Of a DNA stretch of 64,000 nt, positions 25,115 through 33,404 are shown piece by piece. Each line of letters opens with the position of its first letter. The stretch's first letter is position 1. The position numbers and the translations under genes were made by a program. The DNA lies in NCBI RefSeq assembly GCF_030811555.1, contig NZ_JAUSQZ010000001.1:4337241-4401240 (forward strand). The letters run 5' to 3'. The DNA comes from Kineosporia succinea (GTDB lineage: Bacteria; Actinomycetota; Actinomycetes; Actinomycetales; Kineosporiaceae). The notes beneath the pieces were generated by a model. The model ran no database searches and was not told the DNA's origin. It worked only from the letters and a program-made list of their open reading frames with translations.

Positions 25115-26380
25115 GTGCTGAAAGCGGTGAGTGGGGCGTTCGTCGTGGTGGGGTCGGGATGCCGGCTCTGGCTGCGGCACTGGCCGGTGCTGCTGTCCAT
25201 CGCGCTGTTCGCCCTGGCCGCCCGCAACGGCGCGCTCTGGGCCTCGGTCCGGATCAGCGATTTGAACAACACCGCGGGCATCTTCACCCTGGTGCTGGCC
25301 CCGCTCGCGACCGTGACCGGCATCGTGCTCATGCTCTACACGCTGCGCCGGTCGCTGCCCGCCATCAGCGACGCGGCCGCGGTGGTCGCGCCCCTCGACC
25401 CGGTGCGGCACCGTGAGCGCCGTCTCCTCGACGTGCTGGCCAGCGTGCTCGTGCCGTTCCTGGCGGTGTACGCGGCCTACGGGTTCCTCGAGGAGGACAC
25501 CGACCGCTACCTCAACGCGCTGCTCGGTGAGGAGTTCGCGCAGAACGACTACTTCTCCGGGCTCGCCGGGGTCAGCAACAACCTCGACCGCTTCGAGATC
25601 GGCGGCCCGTGGGTCGAGATCGGGGTCGTGGCCGGGGCGATCGTGCTCCGGTTCGTCCTGGCCAAGCTCGAGGGCCGGCGGCGGTGGGTGGGCCTGGCCT
25701 TCGTCGGGGCCTACGTGGAGGCGCTCTGGCTGGTCGCGGTCACCGTGCGGCTGACCAGCTACCAGGACGCGGCCTGGGCCTGGGCCGAGAGCCGGCGCGG
25801 GGTGGAGATGTTCGTCGGCGGCTGGGAGGCGATGCTGCGGCAGCTCGGCCCGGTCGCCGGGGCCGTCGACGCGGCCGGTGCCTGGACCCTGGACCTGATC
25901 TCCAGCGTCGACTCCCTGGTCGTGGTGCCCGTCGCCTGGCTCACGGTCGGTGCGGTGGTCTACGGGCACCAGCTGGTTCCGCCGCCGAACCCGCCGGAAC
26001 CCCGCATCCTGCGCGTCGTTCCGGGCCCGGTGCGGCGTGCGGGCACCGAGATGCTGGGGGAGGTGGCCGAGCGGTTCACCGGCCTGTTCGGCGGGCTGCG
26101 TCAGCTCGCGGTGGCCGGGCTCGGCCCGATGATCGTGTTCGGCCTGGCCTTCCTGGCCTCGCAGCGGCTCGAGGACGGCCTGCGCGAACTGGCCCGCCTG
26201 CTGCTCGGCCCGCGACCGGCCACCGTCTGGCTGGGGTTCGCGCCGCACATCGACATCGTGACCCGGGCGATCGGCCTCAGCGTCACGATGTGCCTGCTGG
26301 CCGCGGCGATCGAGCGGGTGCTGTCGCACACCGTTCCCGTGGACCCTGCGGCTCAGGAGCCGGTCAGTTCGCCGTCCTGA
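25115..26380 (+). CDS. Polytopic membrane protein of unknown function
   Basis: The 421-aa product has about eight to nine hydrophobic segments, including HWPVLLSIALFALAARNG, FTLVLAPLATVTGIVLML, LLDVLASVLVPFLAVYAAYG, VVAGAIVLRFVLAKL, AFVGAYVEALWLVAVTV, SLVVVPVAWLTVGAVVYG, LAVAGLGPMIVFGLAFLA and IGLSVTMCLLAAAIERVL. No transporter or enzyme motif is recognised. Its 3' end overlaps the convergent gene at 26364 by 17 nt. The start GTG 25115 is supported by the leaderless -10. Confidence 0.65.
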   Translation: MLKAVSGAFVVVGSGCRLWLRHWPVLLSIALFALAARNGALWASVRISDLNNTAGIFTLVLAPLATVTGIVLMLYTLRRSLPAISDAAAVVAPLDPVRHRERRLLDVLASVLVPFLAVYAAYGFLEEDTDRYLNALLGEEFAQNDYFSGLAGVSNNLDRFEIGGPWVEIGVVAGAIVLRFVLAKLEGRRRWVGLAFVGAYVEALWLVAVTVRLTSYQDAAWAWAESRRGVEMFVGGWEAMLRQLGPVAGAVDAAGAWTLDLISSVDSLVVVPVAWLTVGAVVYGHQLVPPPNPPEPRILRVVPGPVRRAGTEMLGEVAERFTGLFGGLRQLAVAGLGPMIVFGLAFLASQRLEDGLRELARLLLGPRPATVWLGFAPHIDIVTRAIGLSVTMCLLAAAIERVLSHTVPVDPAAQEPVSSPS

Positions 26381-27011
26381 AGGCGATGTACTCCGGCATC
26401 TCCCACCACAGGTCGACCTCGGTGAGCTTCGCGCTCGCGGGAACCACCCAGACCGGCGTGACCGTGTACGAGGCCGGCCGCGGCTGCTCGTCCGCCGCGG
26501 GCATGCGGAGTTCCTTCATCAGGACGACGGGCCCGGGGGAGTCGGCGGGGACGCAGGGCGACGTCGGCTGGCCGCCGGCGGCCAGGGTCGCCACGTAGCT
26601 GTAGCGGTTGCCCGCGTCGTCGCGCAGGGCCATCGAGCAGCCGGTGAGAGACGTGGCCGGGTCGGCCCGCACCGACAGCGTCACCCGCACCGCGACCGCG
26701 CCGTCGGGCAGCTGGTAGTCCATCGAGCCGGTGGCCTCCGCCGCGGACAGCGGTTCCACCGCGTCCAGGCGGGCTTTCAGCGACATCGTGTGCTCGCCGT
26801 CGGTCAGCTCGTAGGGCTGCGAGTAGGCGAACCACTCACCCTGCGCGGCCGGCCGGGCCTCGTGCAGCTCGGAGTCCCACCAGTACGTCTTCACCCGGTC
26901 CGAGCTGGCCGCCAGCGCGCACAGCAGCGCGATCGGCAGCACCCCGAGACCCCAGCGGTTGCGGGTGAGCCAGCCCAGCTCACGGTCGAGGTGGCGGATC
27001 GACCTGCTCAC
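26364..27011 (-). CDS. Single-pass protein with a predicted exported beta-rich domain
   Basis: The 215-aa product has a short basic N-terminus, one transmembrane or signal-anchor segment (WGLGVLPIALLCALAAS, residues about 20-36), and about 175 residues of predicted beta structure with two cysteines (near residues 124 and 152) that may form a disulfide. A third cysteine lies in the anchor. It is the last of three minus-strand genes with the same plan (29717, 27150, 26364). I do not recognise the family. Confidence 0.6.
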   Translation of the reverse strand: MSRSIRHLDRELGWLTRNRWGLGVLPIALLCALAASSDRVKTYWWDSELHEARPAAQGEWFAYSQPYELTDGEHTMSLKARLDAVEPLSAAEATGSMDYQLPDGAVAVRVTLSVRADPATSLTGCSMALRDDAGNRYSYVATLAAGGQPTSPCVPADSPGPVVLMKELRMPAADEQPRPASYTVTPVWVVPASAKLTEVDLWWEMPEYIAFRTAN

Positions 27012-27056
27012 GACCCGCTCACCGTCCCCGTCTGATGGCCGCCTGCTTCACGCCGT

Positions 27057-27121
27057 GCGCACGATCTCCGGGCGCACGATCTCGGCGCACGAGCCTCACG
27101 CACGAGCCTCACGCACGAGCC
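27057..27121. repeat. Short tandem repeats between two minus-strand genes
   Basis: The 138-nt gap holds two copies of GCGCACGATCTC and then 2.7 copies of the 13-bp unit GCACGAGCCTCAC (27087-27121), followed by degenerate CACGATCCCG copies. It lies between the start of the gene at 27011 and the stop of the gene at 27150. No hairpin with a T run is visible. Confidence 0.6.
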
Positions 27122-27149
27122 CGTCTCACGATCCCGTCACGATCCCGGC

Positions 27150-29720
27150 TCACGACGAGGTGACCGGGCCCTCGCAGGCGCTCGCCGACGCGGCCGTCGT
27201 GGCCGCGTCCTGCACACCCGGGGCCAGGTCGGAGCTGTCGCCCACCACGACCGACCGGTCGTTGCCGCTCCACGACCGCACCTCCTCGGCGGTGACGCCG
27301 AGATCGATGTCGGTCATGTCGTCCTGGTCGAGGTAGGTGCTGTTCAGAGCGATGCGCAGCCGGGCACCGGGCACCGCGTCGGCCGGCATCTCGACCGCCA
27401 CGGTGGCGTAGCGGGCGATACCGACCTGGGCGATGCCCGGTTCCCACGAACCCCGGCCGTTGGTGGTCGGCCGGAACAGGCGTCCCTGACGGTCTTCGAT
27501 CGCCGCGTACTGCAGGGTGGCGGTCTCGCCCCGGGCCACGATCTTCACCGGCACGGTGACGAACACACCGGGCGAGCGGAAGCTGAACCGGTCGTAACCC
27601 GCCGTCAGGCACGAGGAACCGGACACCGACGTCGCCGTCACCTCGGCGTAGCGCAGCTCGACCGGCTTGCCCACCGACCCCTGCTGCTTGAACAGCGGGA
27701 TGAAGTCCGGGTCGTCCTTGCCGAACTGGGTGACGAACCGGCCCACCGCCAGCGCCGCGATCAGCAGCACCACGACCACGATCACGCGCCCGGCGGTCAC
27801 CTTCTTCTGGCCCGGCGTCTCCCGCGGATGACGGGGGCCGCCGTGCCAGTTCGGGTCGCGGCGAGGGTTGGCGGCGCCGTAGACCGGTTCCGGTCCGCCG
27901 AGCAGCCGGGGGCCGCCCTCGTCCCAGTAGCGCTCGTCCCAGTCCTTGGCATCGCGGCTCTGGGGCTCGCGCGGGGTGGGCTCGCGCCCTCCCAGGTCGC
28001 GGCTGACCGAGCCGGCCAGCTCGGGCGGCACGACCGCTCCGGACCGGCCGGGGTGACGGGCCTGACCGGCCTGACCGGCCTGACCGGCCTGACCGGCCTG
28101 GCCGGCTCGGTCCGGCGGGCCGGGCTGACCCGGCTGCTGGGGGTCGTCCTGTTCCTGCTGCCAGTCGTCGTCCCACGGACGCACCGAGCGGTTCTGCTGC
28201 CCGAAACCCCCCGGCTGACGCGGCTGCTCACCTGACCCGGCGTAGCCGCCGAGCTGCTGGGCGGGCTGGACCTGCTGCCAGCCCGGAGCCCCCTCAGGGC
28301 CCTGGTCGCCGGCGTCCGGGGCCTCGTCCCAGTCGGACACCGGCGGCTGCGAGCCCGTCTGGTAGTCCTCGAACGACGACCATTCGACCTGCTGGAAGCC
28401 GGCCGGTGCGGTCTGCGGGTACTCCGGGTCCTGGTAGGGGGTGGCGTACTCGATGCGGCCGCTCGGGGGCTGCTGGTAGTCGCCGTAGTCACCTGTCCGG
28501 TACTCGCCCTGGTTCGGCTCCCGCCAGTCCTGAGCGACCGGGTCCTGCCAGTTCTGAGCGACCGGGTCCTGCCAGGTCTGGGCACCCGGCTGCTGAGCCT
28601 GGGCGCCGGAGTCCTGCCAGTTCTGGTCACCGGAGTCCTGCCAGCTGGGCGTTTCGGACCGGGGCTGGGCGCCGGAGTCCTGCCAGCTAGCCGTGCCGGA
28701 CTGAGCCTGTGCACCCGAGTCCTGCCAGTTCTGGGCACCCGGCTGCGGAGTCTGCGCCCCGGAGTCCTGCCGGCCACCGTCGTTCTGCTCGGGCGGCGGC
28801 CAGGAACCCAACTGCCCCGCACCCTGCCCGGATGCCGGCCCCGGCCAGGGAGCCTCGGACGGATCCGGACGCGTCGCGGATCCCGGCTGCGGCCAGGCAT
28901 TTCCGCCGACCTGCTCGCCGGCCCCGGACTGCCACGGAGCCTGCCCCGCCTGCTGCCCCTGAGGACCGGACTGCTGCCACCCCGGACCCCCCTCCGGCCC
29001 GGCGGAACCCGGCGCGACAGCCGAACCCGGCTGCGCCCCGGAACCGGGCTGGACAGCTGAGTCCCACGGTGCCGCCTGCCCCGGACGACGGGTCGGCCCG
29101 GAGTGCGGCCCGGAGTCCCGCGCCACCGGCCCGCCCTGGCCGACGGGCCCCGAAGACTGACTCACGGGCCCGGAGGACTGGCCCAGCGGCCCGGAAGGAT
29201 GACTCGCAGGCCCCGAAGACCGGCCCACCGGTCCCGAAGGCTGCCCCGACGCCCCAGGTCCACCCGGCGCAGCACCAGGTCGACCCGGCACGACGCCAGG
29301 TCCACCCGGCTCGCCCACCGGACCCCGCGCGTCCCAACGCGCCGCCTGCTGCTCACTCGCCGCCTGCCGCGCACCGCTGAAGAACGCGCTGCCCCCGGCC
29401 GTGGCCGGGTACGACACCGGCGGCTCGTACTTCGTGCCGGACTGCCGCGAGTCCGCCGCGAACAGTCCTCCGGAGTCCGGGCCCGAGTCGTTGCTGAACG
29501 CCGCCGCCGCACCGGCCCACTGCTGGTGCGCGTTCTCGCGCGGGCGCTCGCCGTCCGGCCGCTCCCACCCGTTCGCGAGCGGGATCGGCCGCCCGGTCAC
29601 GTCGCGGTACACCGGCTGCAGGTCGGCGTCGCCCTCCTTGGGCGTGGCCGTGGCGGTCGGGTCGTCGTTCGGCCCGGTCACCGCCAGGGCCGGCCGGGAC
29701 CAGTCGTTCTGGCTGCTCAA
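27150..29720 (-). CDS. Large Gln/Pro/Gly-rich single-pass protein with an exported C-terminal domain
   Basis: The 856-aa product has a long disordered N-terminal part (residues about 1-630) rich in Gln, Gly, Pro and Ser, with imperfect WQDSGAQ repeats near residues 330-400 and a QAG run near 540. A transmembrane helix (RVIVVVVLLIAALAVGRFV) lies near residue 645, followed by an exterior domain of about 190 residues (VELRYAEVTATSV, GVFVTVPVKIVARGETATLQ) that resembles DUF4352-like domains. The start overlaps the stop of the gene at 29717 by 4 nt. The function is unknown. Confidence 0.7.
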   Translation of the reverse strand: MSSQNDWSRPALAVTGPNDDPTATATPKEGDADLQPVYRDVTGRPIPLANGWERPDGERPRENAHQQWAGAAAAFSNDSGPDSGGLFAADSRQSGTKYEPPVSYPATAGGSAFFSGARQAASEQQAARWDARGPVGEPGGPGVVPGRPGAAPGGPGASGQPSGPVGRSSGPASHPSGPLGQSSGPVSQSSGPVGQGGPVARDSGPHSGPTRRPGQAAPWDSAVQPGSGAQPGSAVAPGSAGPEGGPGWQQSGPQGQQAGQAPWQSGAGEQVGGNAWPQPGSATRPDPSEAPWPGPASGQGAGQLGSWPPPEQNDGGRQDSGAQTPQPGAQNWQDSGAQAQSGTASWQDSGAQPRSETPSWQDSGDQNWQDSGAQAQQPGAQTWQDPVAQNWQDPVAQDWREPNQGEYRTGDYGDYQQPPSGRIEYATPYQDPEYPQTAPAGFQQVEWSSFEDYQTGSQPPVSDWDEAPDAGDQGPEGAPGWQQVQPAQQLGGYAGSGEQPRQPGGFGQQNRSVRPWDDDWQQEQDDPQQPGQPGPPDRAGQAGQAGQAGQAGQARHPGRSGAVVPPELAGSVSRDLGGREPTPREPQSRDAKDWDERYWDEGGPRLLGGPEPVYGAANPRRDPNWHGGPRHPRETPGQKKVTAGRVIVVVVLLIAALAVGRFVTQFGKDDPDFIPLFKQQGSVGKPVELRYAEVTATSVSGSSCLTAGYDRFSFRSPGVFVTVPVKIVARGETATLQYAAIEDRQGRLFRPTTNGRGSWEPGIAQVGIARYATVAVEMPADAVPGARLRIALNSTYLDQDDMTDIDLGVTAEEVRSWSGNDRSVVVGDSSDLAPGVQDAATTAASASACEGPVTSS
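28060..28105. repeat. 9-bp tandem repeat encoding Gln-Ala-Gly
   Basis: Five near-perfect copies of GCCTGACCG run in the coding region of the 856-aa protein and encode a QAG repeat on the minus strand. The unit is a multiple of three, so copy-number change would keep the frame. Confidence 0.75.
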
Positions 29721-30535
29721 GCGGTCACCTCCGGTGCGGAGGCGGCGATCAGCCGGGTCGCCGTGTTCGTGGTGTCCGTCCCCGCGTTGGTCAAGGTTTC
29801 TGTCTCTGCATCTGTCGTCGGTTCGGTCGGGGCCGCCGGATCGTCGCCCGAGGAGGCCGCGCTGCTCCGGACCGGGAGGGTCGACTCGGCCACGACGGCC
29901 GCGTCGAACCAGCTCTCGGTGCCCTGGAACGTGTCGTCTCGGAGGGTGTGTCCGACGAGCTGGACCGTGACCTGGTCGGGGGCCTCGGTCGTGCCGCGCT
30001 GTTCGTACAGGAACGCGGCCTCATAGGATATTCCGGGCTGCAGCGGGTTCAGGTCACCGCTGTCGGCGTAGTGCAGCAACTGGTCGGCCCGGTGCCGGTC
30101 GGTGCGGTCGTCGTCGGCCAGCGTGCTGGTGTCCAGCTCGGGCTCGCTGACGAGACCGTCGACGCCGTTCACGGTGACGGCCTCCCGGGCGTAGAAGGGC
30201 TCAAGGGTTTCGTCGCTGGTGTTCTTGACGTCCGCGACGATCGCCAGCCAGCGACTCCCATTCTCCACGGTGTAGACGCCCGGGAGCTCGTCCGCCCACA
30301 CCAGACGCTTGATCGTGATCTCGAACGGGTCGGCCCGCATGGTCGTGCCGACCTTCACCGGCGTCGATTCGCCACTGCCCTCGGCCTCTTCCAGACCACC
30401 GAAGGCCGCGGTCACGCCCAGGATCACGGCGGTCGCGCCCACGCCGAAGGTGCGCAGCGGCTGTTCGAGCAGCCTCTGCGCCACGCCGCTGCGTTCGGCG
30501 GCGGGGGTTTCGGGGGGCACGGATGGTAAGGACAT
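29717..30535 (-). CDS. Membrane-anchored protein with an exported DUF4352-like domain
   Basis: The 272-aa product has one N-terminal hydrophobic segment (TFGVGATAVILGVTAAFGG) and then an exterior beta domain: VKVGTTMRADPFEITIKRLV, SRWLAIVADVKNTSDETLEP, YEAAFLYEQRG and VQLVGHTLRDDTFQGTESWF. This pattern is that of DUF4352-like immunoglobulin-fold domains. The C-terminus is a Thr/Ala-rich tail. ATG 30535 is chosen because TAGAAT lies 14-9 nt upstream (leaderless). The longer open frame to 30604 would overlap that promoter. Confidence 0.7.
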   Translation of the reverse strand: MSLPSVPPETPAAERSGVAQRLLEQPLRTFGVGATAVILGVTAAFGGLEEAEGSGESTPVKVGTTMRADPFEITIKRLVWADELPGVYTVENGSRWLAIVADVKNTSDETLEPFYAREAVTVNGVDGLVSEPELDTSTLADDDRTDRHRADQLLHYADSGDLNPLQPGISYEAAFLYEQRGTTEAPDQVTVQLVGHTLRDDTFQGTESWFDAAVVAESTLPVRSSAASSGDDPAAPTEPTTDAETETLTNAGTDTTNTATRLIAASAPEVTA

Positions 30536-30543
30536 CGGGACGG

Positions 30544-30549
30544 ATTCTA
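30544..30549 (-). promoter_or_regulatory. Candidate -10 element for the 29717-30535 gene
   Basis: On the minus strand TAGAAT lies 14 to 9 nt before the ATG at 30535. It probably drives the overlapping pair 29717 and 27150 as one transcript. Confidence 0.45.
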
Positions 30550-30629
30550 GGGACATGCCCCCGTTGTGGTGTGTGATTCTCCTGCGAATGACTGGCCGGA
30601 GCATCGCCGTTGCAGAGCGTGAGTGGATG

Positions 30630-32165
30630 TCACACGTCGAAGTTCACGCCCTGTGCGAGCGGAAGCTCACCGCTGTAGTTCACCGTGTTCGTGGCCCGGC
30701 GCATGTAGGCCCGCCAGGCGTCCGAGCCCGACTCGCGCCCGCCGCCGGTCTCCTTCTCACCGCCGAACGCCCCGCCGATCTCCGCGCCCGACGTGCCGAT
30801 GTTCACGTTGACGATGCCGCAGTCCGAGCCCTCGGCCGAGGTGAACAGTTCCGCCTCGGCCTGGTCGCGGGTGAACACCGATGACGAGAGTCCCTGCGGA
30901 ACGGCGTTGTTCAGGGCGATGGCCTCGGTGAAGTCGTCGTAGGGGATCACGTAGAGCAGGGGTGCGAAGGTCTCGGCGTGCACGATCGGCGTCTGCCCGG
31001 GCATCCGCACCAGGGCCGGCCGCCGGTAGTACGCGTCCGGCGCCTCGTTCTCGAGCTCGCGCCCGCCGCCGGCCACCAGGGTCCCGCCCTGGTGCTCGGC
31101 CTCCCGAAGGGCGCGGTCGAGGGCCGAGCTCGAGGACGCGTCGAGCAGCGGCCCGACGAGTGTCCCCTCCGCGGTCGGGTCGCCGAGGGGGAGCCGTTCG
31201 TAGACGTCCACCAGCCGCTTCGTCAGCTCGTCGACGACGCTGCGGTGGGCGATGACCCGGCGCATCGTGGTGCAGCGCTGACCGGCGGTTCCCGCGGCCG
31301 AGAAGACGATTCCGCGTACGGTCAGGTCGAGGTCGGCCGACGGTGTGACCACCGCGGCGTTGTTGCCGCCGAGTTCCAGCAGGCTGCGGCCGAACCGCTG
31401 GGCCACGACCGGCCCCACCGACCGGCCCATCCGGGTCGAGCCGGTGGCGCTGACCAGGTCGACGCCCGGGTGCGCGGCCAGCTGCTCGCCGACCGGACCG
31501 TCGCCCAGCACCACCTGGGACACGTCGTCGGGATGGCCGCCCTCCCGCAGCGCGCGCCGCAGCAGCGCGTGCGCCGCGAGTGCGGTGAACGGTGTCTTCT
31601 CCGACGGTTTCCAGATCACCGGGTCGCCGCAGACCAGCGCGACGGCGGTGTTCCACGACCAGACCGCCACCGGGAAGTTGAACGCGCTGATGACCCCGAC
31701 CACGCCGAGCGGGTGCCAGGTCTCCATCAGCCGGTGCCCCGGCCGCTCGGACACCATCGTGCGGCCGTACAGCTGCCGCGAGAGACCGACCGCGAAGTCG
31801 CAGACGTCGATCATCTCCTGCACCTCGCCGAGGGCCTCGGAGGTTATCTTGCCCGCCTCCAGGCTCACGAGCGTGCCCAGGTCGGCCTGGTGCTCGGTCA
31901 GCAACTGCCCGAACCGCTTGATCACGGCACCCCGGGCCGGGGCCGGAACCCGCCGCCACGCGACGAAAGCCGTGCGCGCCCGGGCGACCGAGTCGTCCAC
32001 CATCGGGCCCGACGAGAAGGTGACGCCCCCGATCGGCAGCCCGTTGACGGGGGAGTGGACGGGATGATCGCCCGCCATCAGGGTGGTCTCGACGCCGCAG
32101 GCCTCGGCGGCCGTGCGGGCACGCCGGGTGAGGGTCTCGGATCCGGGGATGCTGCTGGTCGTCAT
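30630..32165 (-). CDS. Aldehyde dehydrogenase, ALDH7 (alpha-aminoadipic semialdehyde dehydrogenase) type
   Basis: This NAD(P)-dependent enzyme probably oxidises L-2-aminoadipate semialdehyde (in equilibrium with piperideine-6-carboxylate) in lysine breakdown. The 511-aa product has VISAFNFPVAVWSWNTAVAL, the cofactor motif SATGSTRMGRSVG, the catalytic Glu in LLELGGNNAA, the catalytic Cys in GTAGQRCTTMRR, and the ALDH7-typical C-terminus GGAFGGEKETGGGRESGSDA. It begins 12 nt after the oxidase gene, with GGGAG upstream, so the two form an operon. Confidence 0.85.
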   Translation of the reverse strand: MTTSSIPGSETLTRRARTAAEACGVETTLMAGDHPVHSPVNGLPIGGVTFSSGPMVDDSVARARTAFVAWRRVPAPARGAVIKRFGQLLTEHQADLGTLVSLEAGKITSEALGEVQEMIDVCDFAVGLSRQLYGRTMVSERPGHRLMETWHPLGVVGVISAFNFPVAVWSWNTAVALVCGDPVIWKPSEKTPFTALAAHALLRRALREGGHPDDVSQVVLGDGPVGEQLAAHPGVDLVSATGSTRMGRSVGPVVAQRFGRSLLELGGNNAAVVTPSADLDLTVRGIVFSAAGTAGQRCTTMRRVIAHRSVVDELTKRLVDVYERLPLGDPTAEGTLVGPLLDASSSSALDRALREAEHQGGTLVAGGGRELENEAPDAYYRRPALVRMPGQTPIVHAETFAPLLYVIPYDDFTEAIALNNAVPQGLSSSVFTRDQAEAELFTSAEGSDCGIVNVNIGTSGAEIGGAFGGEKETGGGRESGSDAWRAYMRRATNTVNYSGELPLAQGVNFDV

Positions 32166-32177
32166 CGGGCTCCCAAC

Positions 32178-33359
32178 TCAGATCACGTTGTGCTCCGGAC
32201 GGAGCTGTTGGTTCGCGAAACGCTCGGCGGACAGGCCACTCACGTCGATCACCGGGGCCTGACCCAGGTAGAGGTCACGCATGACCTCACCGGCGGCCGG
32301 GCCCATCAGGAAGCCGTGCCCGGAGAAACCGGTGCAGTAGAGGAAACGTGAGACGCCGGGAGCCTCGCCGATCAGCGCGTTGTGGTCGGGCGTCATCTCG
32401 TAGAGCCCGGCCCAGCCCCGGCGGATGCCGACCGAGCCCAGCGACGGCACCCGGCGGGACATGGCCGAGGCCAGGTCGTCGAGCCAGTCCGGGGTCGATC
32501 TCTGGTCGAAGCCCCAGGTGTCGTGCTTCTCGGCGCCACCCAGGAGCAGGCCCCCGCCCTCGCGGTGGAAGTAGAACGAGGTGCCGAAGTCGATGGTGAA
32601 CGGCAGGTCGGGCGGCAGGTCGGGAATCGCGGTGCTGACGGCGATCTGGCGGCGCAGCGGACGCACCGGCAGGTCGACGCCGGCCCAGTCGCCGATGCGG
32701 CCCGACCACGCCCCGGCCGTGCAGATCACGGCGCCGGTGCGGATGCGCCCGGCCGGGCTGAGCACCGCCTGGATCTCGCCGTCCTCCACGAACATCCCGG
32801 TCGCGGGCGTGCCGGTCATGATCGTGACACCGAGTTTCCGCGCCGCCCCGGCGTATCCGGCCACCACCGACTCCGGCGTGCAGTGCCCGTCGTCCGGTGA
32901 GAACAGCGCCCCCGTGAGGCCTTCGGTGCTGATCAGCGGCGAAAGACGCTGTGCCTCGGCGACGTCGATCATCCGGCTGGCCACCCCCAGGGCGTTCTGC
33001 AGGTCCACGCCCGCCGAGAACGCCTCCACGTCGGTGTCGTCGTCGAGCAGGAAGAGGTAGCCGCTGCGCTCGAGGTCGATCTCCTGGCCGAAGTCCTGCC
33101 GGAAGCGCCGCAGCGTCTCCAGACCCCGCTGACCGAGCTGGATGTTCACGGCGTCGGAGAACAGCGCCCGTACCCCGCCCGCCGCCTTGCCGGTGGAACC
33201 GCTGCCGAGCTGCCCGCTCTCCAGCACCACCACGTTCTCCACCCCGGCCGCCGCGAGGTGGTAGGCCGTGCTCAGGCCCATCACCCCGCCGCCGATCACG
33301 ACCACATCGGCCTGAGCAGGAGGAACGGGACGCGGCGAGCGTGAGGACGGGGTGGCCAT
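32178..33359 (-). CDS. FAD-dependent oxidoreductase of the DAO family
   Basis: The 393-aa product has the dinucleotide motif DVVVIGGGVMGLSTAYHLAA with a following acidic residue, GSGSTGKAAGGVRALF, and the C-terminal GLYEMTPDHNALIGEAPGVS and CTGFSGHGFLMGPAAGEVM blocks. These fit glycine/D-amino acid oxidases and sarcosine oxidase beta-like enzymes acting on secondary or cyclic amines. With the ALDH7 gene downstream it could feed an aldehyde or imine to that enzyme. A -10-like TACCAT (33365-33370, minus strand) lies close before the ATG, so this pair may have its own promoter. Confidence 0.85.
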   Translation of the reverse strand: MATPSSRSPRPVPPAQADVVVIGGGVMGLSTAYHLAAAGVENVVVLESGQLGSGSTGKAAGGVRALFSDAVNIQLGQRGLETLRRFRQDFGQEIDLERSGYLFLLDDDTDVEAFSAGVDLQNALGVASRMIDVAEAQRLSPLISTEGLTGALFSPDDGHCTPESVVAGYAGAARKLGVTIMTGTPATGMFVEDGEIQAVLSPAGRIRTGAVICTAGAWSGRIGDWAGVDLPVRPLRRQIAVSTAIPDLPPDLPFTIDFGTSFYFHREGGGLLLGGAEKHDTWGFDQRSTPDWLDDLASAMSRRVPSLGSVGIRRGWAGLYEMTPDHNALIGEAPGVSRFLYCTGFSGHGFLMGPAAGEVMRDLYLGQAPVIDVSGLSAERFANQQLRPEHNVI

Positions 33360-33404
33360 GTGTCATGGTACGAAATCGCCGGGCGGAAGAGCAGTGGCCC
33401 GGCA

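Noticed and set aside
27057-27121. Attachment site or integron-like repeat
   Set aside because: The 13-bp units have no recombinase nearby and no core-site pattern; simple tandem duplication explains them.
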